This document shows, one piece after another, positions 1-6,503 of a stretch of DNA of 64,000 nt. The translations under genes were made by a program, and so were the position numbers. The stretch is taken from positions 868,001 to 932,000 of the forward strand of contig NZ_CP116808.1 of the NCBI RefSeq assembly GCF_028464065.1, written 5' to 3'. The notes below the pieces were generated by a model. The model had not been told where the DNA came from and searched no databases. It saw only the letters and a list, made by a program, of their open reading frames with translations. The DNA is from Saprospira sp. CCB-QB6 (GTDB lineage: Bacteria > Bacteroidota > Bacteroidia > Chitinophagales > Saprospiraceae). Numbering within the stretch: position 1 is the first letter of the stretch; every line of letters starts with the position of its first letter.

Positions 1-739
1 CGGCACTTTCAAAAATGAGGGCCAAAGGATCTTCTAGCATAAAACGCAATAGCACTTGAGCCGTAGCAAAAACATCTTTTTTGCAATAGACCTCAATACG
101 GTCCAAATCGCCATCTTCCCAATAACTTCGGCCCACTTGGCTGCCATCAATACCATCTTTGGGCGTGGGAATACCAAAAATACCGCAAAGCAATTTGAGC
201 GAAGTATAGGCCTTATAATCCCCAAATTTCCAGAGCGTCATAGTATCTAAAAAATGGTGGAGTTCCCAAGGTTTTTTGCCATAAATTTGAAGGGGAGCGG
301 GCAAGGGTAAGCCTTGTACAATCAGGCGGCGACAGATATAAGGCATATCAAACTCTTTGATATTATGGCCACAAATATACTGCTGTCCTTTGCGCTGAAA
401 ATACTTGCTGAGCATAGCGGAGAAATCTTGGAGTAATGCTTTTTCGTCATCTCCATAAAACGACTTGAGGCGGAGCTTATATTGGCCCGTCTCATTTTTT
501 ATATATACACCAACCGTAATGCAAACTATTTTGCCAAATTCGGCATAAATACCTGCTTTTTCGGGATAATAATCTGCTGGGCTCATTTTTTCTTCTTCGG
601 CTAAGCGACGCTGTAAAGCCTCTGCTTTGAGGTCCCAGAGTTTTTGCATGCTAGGGTTAAGGTCCGCATAACTAGCTGCACCAGAAACGGTTTCAATATC
701 AAGCACTAAGGTATGCTCTAAAATACTTTTGGGTAACAT
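1..739 (-). CDS. PolB-like predicted 3'-5' exonuclease (3' end outside window)
   Basis: The minus-strand frame is open from an ATG at 739 to the window edge, giving 246 visible residues without a stop. It reads as a DEDDy-type 3'-5' exonuclease of the group related to the proofreading domain of family B polymerases. Exo I is DIET near residues 14-17, Exo II is the GHNIKEFDMPYICRR stretch, and Exo III is YCKKDVFAT near the visible end. The expected role is 3'-end trimming of DNA or RNA in the cytoplasm, but no substrate can be read from sequence. It is divergent from the TPM gene cluster, and the gap between them is filled by a mosaic repeat. The missing C-terminus should be short. Confidence 0.85.
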   Translation of the reverse strand, partial: MLPKSILEHTLVLDIETVSGAASYADLNPSMQKLWDLKAEALQRRLAEEEKMSPADYYPEKAGIYAEFGKIVCITVGVYIKNETGQYKLRLKSFYGDDEKALLQDFSAMLSKYFQRKGQQYICGHNIKEFDMPYICRRLIVQGLPLPAPLQIYGKKPWELHHFLDTMTLWKFGDYKAYTSLKLLCGIFGIPTPKDGIDGSQVGRSYWEDGDLDRIEVYCKKDVFATAQVLLRFMLEDPLALIFESA

Positions 740-808
740 ATATTTTTTATTTTAGGAATAAATTGCCCAGAGGGCTAGGGATTGGGCCAGAAAAAAGCGG
801 GGACATTT

Positions 809-1002
809 GGCCACAACAAGCCCTCAGGGCGCAGTTCGACAACCGAAGGGAGTAACCGATGTGGAGCAGTGGCCGAAGGCCAAATGGCCTAGCGATGTGA
901 AGGGGTGGCCGAAGGCCAGACCGAGCCAGCTTGCTGGCGAAGGGCCGAGCGAAGAGCGAGCCCCGCAACGTAGCGCCCGCCGCAGGCGGGAGGCCCCAAA
1001 AC
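809..1002 (+). repeat. mosaic GC-rich intergenic repeat, copy 1
   Basis: It has the extended left module (GCAGTTCGAC...GGGAGTAACCG), the GGCCTAGCGATGTG word, a GCCAGC/GCTGGC hairpin arm, the GGGCCGAGCGA core, and the terminal GGAGGCCCC followed by an A run. It lies between divergent genes, so it cannot simply be a 3' terminator. Confidence 0.9.
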
Positions 1003-1049
1003 ACCAACATAAGTCTATTTTTTTGTATTTGCTTTAGTTTTATAAAATT

Positions 1050-1922
1050 ATGCAAAAAACCTTACAATATTTAATATTTTGTTTACTATTATGTTGTAAC
1101 ATATCAATCTATGGACAATATCCAGCGCCGCCGCAGCCTGCTGAATATGCGGTAGATTATGCCAATTTGTTGACTGCAGATGAAGAGCAGCAATTGGAAG
1201 TTTTTTTGAAGGCGGCCTATTCGAGGAATCGGGAAAAGATCCAGTTGGTGGTGGTTACGGTCCCGAATTTGGCGGGCCAAAACATCAAGGAATATGCGAA
1301 TGGGCTGGCGAGAAGCTGGGGAATTGGTGATGCAGAGCGCAATGATGGATTTTTGTTCCTGATTGCAAAGGAGGAGCGGCAGGCGCGTTTGGAAGTGGGT
1401 TATGGTTTGGAGGAAAAGTACCCTGATTTGCTTTGCCAAGAGATTTTGGATCTGACGATTTTGCCCGCCTTAAAGGATGGCGATTATTTTAAGGGAGTTT
1501 GGGAAGGCAGCCAAAGTATTTTGGTTAAAGGAGGCTTTAAATTACCGGCTAATGGCTATCCCAATAAGGGTTGGAATCGGTCCTTAACGATTATGGCCAT
1601 TCTCTTTTTTTCGGTAATTTTTATAGTTATTATTCTGGGGGTTTATCAGGCCTTAAAGCGTCCTTCGCCAGCCCCCAAAGTGCCTCAAAAGGTTTATCAA
1701 GCGCCTTTAAAACAAGGTATACAACGAAAAAGAAAACATAAACATCCGCAAAAAAAGCCTAAAAAACAGCAAACAATTAAGCCTAAAGCGAGCAGCTACC
1801 CCAAGCTAGAGCAGAAAAAGCAGCGGCCAAGTTATTCTGATTACGCTGATTATTCCGATTATTCGGACAGTAGTTTTGGCGGTGGTGATTTTGGTGGTGG
1901 TGGCGCTGATGGTTTTTGGTAA
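1050..1922 (+). CDS. TPM/YgcG-family membrane protein, paralogue 1
   Basis: A 290-residue protein with an N-terminal signal peptide ending near ISIYGQ. A TPM domain (about residues 30-165) follows, with the VVVTVPNL and YANGLARSWGIG segments typical of the family. One transmembrane helix lies at about 175-200, then a basic Lys/Gln-rich linker, then a tail of Asp-Tyr-Ser repeats ending in a Gly-rich block with a terminal Trp (GGGADGFW). TPM domains have been tied to photosystem II repair in plants and to unknown envelope roles in bacteria, so the reaction is not assigned. It is first of three tandem paralogues, 15 bp before the next, and probably in one operon. Confidence 0.85.
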   Translation: MQKTLQYLIFCLLLCCNISIYGQYPAPPQPAEYAVDYANLLTADEEQQLEVFLKAAYSRNREKIQLVVVTVPNLAGQNIKEYANGLARSWGIGDAERNDGFLFLIAKEERQARLEVGYGLEEKYPDLLCQEILDLTILPALKDGDYFKGVWEGSQSILVKGGFKLPANGYPNKGWNRSLTIMAILFFSVIFIVIILGVYQALKRPSPAPKVPQKVYQAPLKQGIQRKRKHKHPQKKPKKQQTIKPKASSYPKLEQKKQRPSYSDYADYSDYSDSSFGGGDFGGGGADGFW

Positions 1923-1937
1923 AACACAGACATCCTT

Positions 1938-2762
1938 ATGAAAAACATAATCCTTTTTTGTACTCTCTTTTTTGCCCTTCATTTGGGGGCGCAAGTTCCT
2001 GATCAGCGGCCCGATGCACAGCAATACGTTTATGATTATGCTGATTTATTGGCCAAAAAGGAGCGCAATGCCCTGCAGCGTTATTTGGAGCTTGTTGCAG
2101 CCGCTCAAGAAGTGGATCCTTTGATTGTGGTCGTTAAGCATTTGGGGAGCTCTACGGTAGAAGCCTATGCTTATAATTTGGCGAGCAATTGGGGGCTGGG
2201 AAAAGAAAAGGCCAATGCGCTACTTATTTTGGTTAGTCGAGCCGAGCATCAATTGCGGATTGAGGTGGGGTCAAATTTAGCCGAGCCTTTGTCTCATGAG
2301 CTGTGCAAAAAAGTTATTGCAGACAAATTGAGTCCAGCCTTTAAAAAGGAAGAATACTACTTTGGACTATTGGAAGGCATGCAAGAATTGCTGTATAAAG
2401 GTGGATTTGATGCGCCTGTTCCAGAAAAAATAGGCTTATCGACCAGAAAATTGAGAGAGGCGAATCTGATTTGGCGAATACTTTTTTATCTTTTGCTTAT
2501 CGTTGCGGCCCTCTTTGCCTTTTTCATCTTATACGGCTGGGGAGCGGGTAAAGCCCCTCAGGTTAATCATCATGATTATAGCCGCAAAGGCAAGCAAGAC
2601 AGCTATTGGTTTAGACGGCGAAGAAGATGGTATAGAGACCATAGCGACTACTCTGACTATTCGGATAGTGAGGCGAGCGATAGTTTTGATTATTCGGACT
2701 ATTCCGATAGTTCTTCTTCTGATAATTCCTTTTCTGGCGGCGGAGCTTCTGGCAGCTGGTAA
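1938..2762 (+). CDS. TPM/YgcG-family membrane protein, paralogue 2
   Basis: A 274-residue protein with the same plan as its neighbours: signal peptide ending near HLGAQ, a TPM domain, one transmembrane helix at about 180-203, an Arg/Lys-rich stretch, and a Ser/Asp/Tyr repeat tail ending in GGGASGSW. The domain is more diverged than in the flanking paralogues: VVVKHL replaces VVVTVPNL and YNLASNWGLG replaces YANGLARSWGIG. It is probably co-transcribed with both neighbours, with gaps of 15 and 19 bp. Function is unknown; the shared architecture suggests the three act at the envelope, perhaps as a hetero-complex (inference). Confidence 0.83.
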   Translation: MKNIILFCTLFFALHLGAQVPDQRPDAQQYVYDYADLLAKKERNALQRYLELVAAAQEVDPLIVVVKHLGSSTVEAYAYNLASNWGLGKEKANALLILVSRAEHQLRIEVGSNLAEPLSHELCKKVIADKLSPAFKKEEYYFGLLEGMQELLYKGGFDAPVPEKIGLSTRKLREANLIWRILFYLLLIVAALFAFFILYGWGAGKAPQVNHHDYSRKGKQDSYWFRRRRRWYRDHSDYSDYSDSEASDSFDYSDYSDSSSSDNSFSGGGASGSW

Positions 2763-2781
2763 TTCCCAATCCCCCTAAAAT

Positions 2782-3744
2782 ATGAAACAATTCTCTCTTG
2801 CGCTTTGGCTGTTTTTTATGGCCTTATCCCCTCTTTTTGCCCAATATCCCTCGGCCCCAGATCCCATCCGATATGTTACAGATCTGGGCAGTTTTTTAAG
2901 CTCTGAAGAAGAGCTACTCCTCGAACAATATCTCCTAGAGGTCCACAAGCAAAATGAAGGGCAAATCCAAATCGTTGTCGTTACAGTCCCCAACCTCCAA
3001 GGCCAAAGCATTAAGGAATACGCCAACGGCCTGGCCCGAAGCTGGGGCATTGGCCAAAAAGGCAAAGACAATGGCCTGCTTATTCTCGCCACTAAAGCCG
3101 AAAGAAAAACTCGCATAGAAGTGGGCTACGGCCTAGAAGGTCGCTTCCCTGATATCTTCTGCCAAAAAGTGGTCGACGAACAGCTGGTCGCCAATTTTAA
3201 ACAAAGAAAATTCTTTGATGGCTTTGCCTCCGCCACCAATGCCCTGCTCGAAAAAGGCCTCTACAAAAGGCCAAACCTACCCAGCATTAACAAGACAGAA
3301 GAGCTCATTGAAGAACGGAATATTACCCCCAGCCCAAGAAGCTATGAGGATAAACCCAAAGCCGTTAAAAGAAGAAAGAAAACCGCCTCAAACATAAGTA
3401 CTTTCCTCACTTTTATCTTTTTCGCGCTCTTCCTTCTCGTCTTCTCGCTGGCAGTCAGAAGTGGCCTAAGAGAAAATGGCAGCCGAGACTACAGCCACAA
3501 AGGTCGAACAAATTACCCCAACAAAACTAAAAGCAAAAGCTATAAAGATTATTCCGACTATTCCGATAGCCAAAGTACAAATACGACCATCGTTAGCAGC
3601 TATTCCGACTATAGCGACTATTCAGACTACTCGGATTATTCTGATTATAGCGACTACTCTGACTATTCCGATTACTCGGATTACTCCGATAGCAGCTTTG
3701 GCGGTGGCGATTTTGGCGGCGGTGGTGCCGATGGAGACTGGTAA
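2782..3744 (+). CDS. TPM/YgcG-family membrane protein, paralogue 3, with a long DYS-repeat tail
   Basis: A 320-residue protein with a signal peptide ending near LFAQ, a TPM domain very close to paralogue 1 (VVVTVPNL, YANGLARSWGIG, IEVGYGLEG), one transmembrane helix at about 207-226, and the longest Asp-Tyr-Ser tail of the trio, ending in GGGDFGGGGADGDW. The tail DNA at about 3600-3695 is a near-microsatellite of the codons for Asp, Tyr and Ser and is likely to vary in length. Synonymous codons are C-rich here but G-rich in paralogue 1 although the peptides match. A mosaic repeat follows 16 bp after the stop. Confidence 0.85.
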   Translation: MKQFSLALWLFFMALSPLFAQYPSAPDPIRYVTDLGSFLSSEEELLLEQYLLEVHKQNEGQIQIVVVTVPNLQGQSIKEYANGLARSWGIGQKGKDNGLLILATKAERKTRIEVGYGLEGRFPDIFCQKVVDEQLVANFKQRKFFDGFASATNALLEKGLYKRPNLPSINKTEELIEERNITPSPRSYEDKPKAVKRRKKTASNISTFLTFIFFALFLLVFSLAVRSGLRENGSRDYSHKGRTNYPNKTKSKSYKDYSDYSDSQSTNTTIVSSYSDYSDYSDYSDYSDYSDYSDYSDYSDYSDSSFGGGDFGGGGADGDW

Positions 3745-3759
3745 TTTTTTATTTTTTTA

Positions 3760-3878
3760 GGGGCTGCCCCGCCCTGCGGGCGGGTCGGGCTGTATCGCAG
3801 CTCGCTACTCGCTCGGCCCTGCGGCAGCAAAGCTGCCTGGGTCTGGCCCTTCGGGCCACTGCTGTCCATCCCTCAGCC
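3760..3878 (-). repeat. mosaic GC-rich intergenic repeat, copy 2
   Basis: This copy reads GGCTGAGGGATGG to GGGGCAGCCCC on the minus strand. Its inner arm GGCAGC/GCTGCC differs from other copies but keeps pairing. It sits just after the TPM operon. Confidence 0.9.
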
Positions 3879-4040
3879 AATGCGGCATTTATATAAATTT
3901 GCTAGGGGCTAAAGCCCCATCGCAATAAGAATTTGGTCCAGAACCCTTGTTTTGGGCCTTTTTTTATGCCTTTTCCCAACAAAAATAAACACTTTCCATA
4001 TAGGCCAGACAAGCCAGCGCTGAACTTGCCTTCCCCCCGC
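3879..4040. other. intergenic stretch without a gene
   Basis: This gap between the repeat and the CARF gene promoter holds a small GGGGCTAAAGCCCC palindrome (3905-3918) and a weak hairpin followed by a T run (about 3936-3967) that could end transcription from the TPM operon. No coding sequence is evident. Confidence 0.5.
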
Positions 4041-4073
4041 TTTTGAAAGATTTGCTTTTTTTGCGTAGCTTTT
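4041..4073 (+). promoter_or_regulatory. candidate Bacteroidota promoter of the CARF operon
   Basis: A TTTTG at 4041-4045 is followed after 20 bp by TAGCTTTT at 4066-4073, close to the TTTG-N19/20-TANNTTTG consensus. The predicted start lies just before the ATG at 4088, giving a very short A-rich leader. The match is imperfect at the last base. Confidence 0.35.
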
Positions 4074-4087
4074 AGAAAAATTAAAAT

Positions 4088-5134
4088 ATGAATACTATAG
4101 TTCTTCTTCTCTCCAAACAGGCTTTGCCCAACCTTTCTTTTGTCAAATTACTCAAAGCCCAAAACACCCAAATCAACCGCTACATTTTAATCGGAAGCGA
4201 TTATACAACAAAGAATAAGTTTCATTTCCACCTAACCGAAGCCCTTGGCCTAAAACAAACAGAATATGAGCTTTGGAAAGTCGATGCTGAATCCTACGCC
4301 CAAGCCCAAAAAGACTTAAGTCAACAGCTAAAACAAGAAAAAAACAAAGAGCCCCAAAAATTCTGGCTCCACCTCACTGGCGGCACAAAAATGATGTCCA
4401 TGGCCGCCCAAGACAGCTTTAAAAATCATGTCCAAAAAGATAAATCCCTAAAACTGGGCAGCTATTATATGCCCCTAGGCGGAAAGTCTATCCATAAAAT
4501 GACAGGACAAAAGAAAAAAATTAGCCTTAACTATACGCTCAAAGAGTATTTCACTAGCTATGGCTTTGATATCCAAGCTGAAAAACCCATTTGTAGCGCA
4601 AAAGAAATGAATGCCTACTGGAAATGCCTGAAGGAAAATGACTTTAACCTAAAAGCTGCAGCCCTAAAAAAATATAAAATCCAACATAAAGATAATGCCG
4701 CCCTTTGGGAAGAACTCATCTACCATAAAATCAAATCTAGCTTTAAGCTATCTGAGGACCAAATTGCCCTAAGCCTTAAAATTAGCTCTAAATACAGAAC
4801 ACTCAAACACCTAAAAGAAACTGATAATGACAACGAACTAGATGTTGTCTTTATCCTAGAAGACAAACTCTACATTATTGAGTGTAAAAGCTCTAAATCA
4901 ATCTCAAACAGAACCATTAAAACAACAGCCCAAGACGCTATTTATAAATTGGCCGCAATTAAAGAAGGTTTAGGCCTACATGCCACAGGAATAGTCGCCA
5001 TTTTAGCCGGCGATAAACTAGATGGCGCCTCCTTAGAACGCATCGAATTACAAGGCAAGGCCATGAATAATAAATTTGTTGAAGCCCAAGATTTAGTCAA
5101 ACTAAATATCAAAGCATATTTAAAGATGGACTAA
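4088..5134 (+). CDS. Card1/Can2-like CARF-domain nuclease (DUF1887-type), no CRISPR locus visible
   Basis: A 348-residue protein of the two-domain plan seen in Card1/Can2. The N-terminal half looks like a CARF sensor: a first strand TIVLLLSK and the hallmark LHLTGGTKMMSMAA segment near residues 93-106, which in this family contacts the cyclic oligoadenylate ligand. The C-terminal half holds a PD-(D/E)XK nuclease core: NELDVVF near residue 250 followed by YIIECKSSK near 262-270, with the acidic residue and the ExK triad intact. Characterised relatives degrade single-stranded nucleic acid when bound by cyclic tetra-adenylate made by Cas10 of type III CRISPR. No Cas10, array or other cas gene is visible here. 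It is followed by a small ring-nuclease-like gene after 18 bp and a phosphopantetheinyl transferase. The family call is strong; ligand and target are inference. Confidence 0.8.
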   Translation: MNTIVLLLSKQALPNLSFVKLLKAQNTQINRYILIGSDYTTKNKFHFHLTEALGLKQTEYELWKVDAESYAQAQKDLSQQLKQEKNKEPQKFWLHLTGGTKMMSMAAQDSFKNHVQKDKSLKLGSYYMPLGGKSIHKMTGQKKKISLNYTLKEYFTSYGFDIQAEKPICSAKEMNAYWKCLKENDFNLKAAALKKYKIQHKDNAALWEELIYHKIKSSFKLSEDQIALSLKISSKYRTLKHLKETDNDNELDVVFILEDKLYIIECKSSKSISNRTIKTTAQDAIYKLAAIKEGLGLHATGIVAILAGDKLDGASLERIELQGKAMNNKFVEAQDLVKLNIKAYLKMD

Positions 5135-5152
5135 AACACAAAAGTATCTATT

Positions 5153-5515
5153 ATGTTTCTTAACTTATCTAATCATCCAAGCAACCGCTGGAGCGGCAAA
5201 CAACTAAGTGCAGCCCAATCCTATGGAGAGCTTCAGGATCTTCCCTTCCCCAATATTCCCCCTGCAGCTAGCAGCGAGGAAGTGGAACAGATGGCAGAAA
5301 CCTACAAGAATAAAGTCATCGAGCTCGCCCCTAAAGTGGTCCACCTTATGGGCGAAATGACCTTTACCGCCTGCTTGCTTCGCAAGCTGCAAGCCGAAGG
5401 CCTGCATTGCATAGCAAGCACTACGGAAAGGGTTGTTTTAGAAGAAGAAGATGGCAGCAAAACCATCAAATTTAACTTTGTTCAATTTAGAACCTATCCC
5501 AATTTGCTAGAATAA
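5153..5515 (+). CDS. small protein resembling Csx15/Csx20-type ring-nuclease families
   Basis: A 120-residue protein without signal peptide or membrane segment. Its layout recalls the small CARF-like proteins Csx15 and Csx20: an opening strand followed by NHPS and a Gln/Ala-rich helix (residues 2-22), a central VHLMGEMTFT segment near 64-73, then GLHCIASTTERVV and a closing FVQFRTY. From memory of those families, a Thr-Glu/Lys-Arg motif and an F-x-x-V-R-F-R-x-Y ending are shared, but no alignment was run. Csx15 and Csx20 are proposed relatives of ring nucleases, which degrade cyclic oligoadenylate and switch off CARF effectors. Its place directly after a CARF nuclease fits that role. The stop is followed immediately by the next ATG (TAAATG). 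Confidence 0.5.
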   Translation: MFLNLSNHPSNRWSGKQLSAAQSYGELQDLPFPNIPPAASSEEVEQMAETYKNKVIELAPKVVHLMGEMTFTACLLRKLQAEGLHCIASTTERVVLEEEDGSKTIKFNFVQFRTYPNLLE

Positions 5516-6142
5516 ATGCCTATTACTTTAGAACGAAAGTCGGGAATTTCCCAACTCTGGGTCTGGGAACAAACAGAACCTTTGGCAGAGCTGAAAATCG
5601 CTCTGCCCAGAGCCCTACGACCTCAAATTCCTCAACAAGCGCAAGCCGCCCGAGCCTACTGTAGCAGCCGATTGCTGCTGCAAGAGGTTTTTGGACAGCC
5701 TGCGCTTTTATCTTTAAAAAAAGATATCAATGGCCGCCCCTTTATAAATGGGAAAGCGATCTCTATTAGCCACTGTAAGGGCTTTTCGGCCCTGACGATT
5801 GGTGGTCCAAGGCCCGGCCTAGATGTAGAAGGACCAAGAGGGCCCCAACTGGCCCGCATTGCCGAAAAGTTTATTCTGCCCGCCAAATTACAAGCCCTCC
5901 GAGAACTGCCCTATTATGAAGAAGCCCTAGCCAATATCTGGTCGGCCAAAGAGACCCTCTTTAAAGCTATGGGCGGAGACGGTATCGATTTTAGAGAACA
6001 TCTGTCTATTGACTACCCCCTAGAAGAGGTCCAATTGCCCAGCCGTTTTAGCGCCCGATACCAAGGCCCAAAAGGCCAAATCGAATTTGCCCTAGAAGCC
6101 CTGCCCCTCCCCCATCAACATCGCCTAATTTGGTGCATCTAG
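5516..6142 (+). CDS. 4'-phosphopantetheinyl transferase (Sfp-type)
   Basis: A 208-residue cytoplasmic enzyme expected to move phosphopantetheine from CoA to a serine of acyl-carrier or peptidyl-carrier proteins. The two family signatures are present: GLDVEG near residue 101 (the magnesium-binding G-[IV]-D-x-E motif) and WSAKETLFKA near 141. The SISHCKG stretch near 83 also fits. Length is typical for Sfp/Gsp/HetI-type enzymes. The ATG touches the stop of the preceding small gene, so the three genes are probably translated from one message. Whether this enzyme has any functional link with the CARF module is unknown; it may be a carry-along housekeeping gene. Confidence 0.92.
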   Translation: MPITLERKSGISQLWVWEQTEPLAELKIALPRALRPQIPQQAQAARAYCSSRLLLQEVFGQPALLSLKKDINGRPFINGKAISISHCKGFSALTIGGPRPGLDVEGPRGPQLARIAEKFILPAKLQALRELPYYEEALANIWSAKETLFKAMGGDGIDFREHLSIDYPLEEVQLPSRFSARYQGPKGQIEFALEALPLPHQHRLIWCI

Positions 6143-6382
6143 AGGAGCGAAGCGACTGGCCTAGCGATGTGAAGCAGTGCGGCAAAGCCGCAGACCAAGG
6201 CAGCTTTGCTGCCGAAGGGCCGAGCGAATAGCGAGCTGCGAAACGTAGCGCCGACGAGCAAAGCGAGGCGGAGGCCCCAAAACAGCAGCGAGCTGCGAAA
6301 CGACAACAAGGCCTTTAGGCCGCAGTTCGACGACCAACGGGAGTAACCGCCGACGAGCAAAGCGAGGCGGAGGCCCCAAAAA
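6143..6382 (+). repeat. mosaic GC-rich intergenic repeat, copy 3 (extended)
   Basis: It starts right after the transferase stop. It has GGCCTAGCGATGTG, a GGCAGC/GCTGCC arm, the GGGCCGAGCGA core, then a second GCAGTTCGACGACC...GGGAGTAACCG module and two GGAGGCCCC ends. It looks like two partly overlapping copies. Confidence 0.88.
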
Positions 6383-6503
6383 ATCCCCCGAAAACAGCCG
6401 ATTTTTATTTTTGTTGCGCATTAAGCCCAGACAGATTTGAAAAAAGCCCAAAAAAAACGCATTTTGCGGCCGTTTTTCTACACTTTGAAAAGAATGTCAA
6501 GAG

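Noticed and set aside
1-250. Two short open frames at the window start
   Set aside because: They are shadows of the exonuclease gene, which is open on the minus strand to the edge and has all Exo motifs.
747-1055. Open frames over repeat copy 1
   Set aside because: Low-complexity translation of repeat DNA on both strands; the same happens at most other copies.
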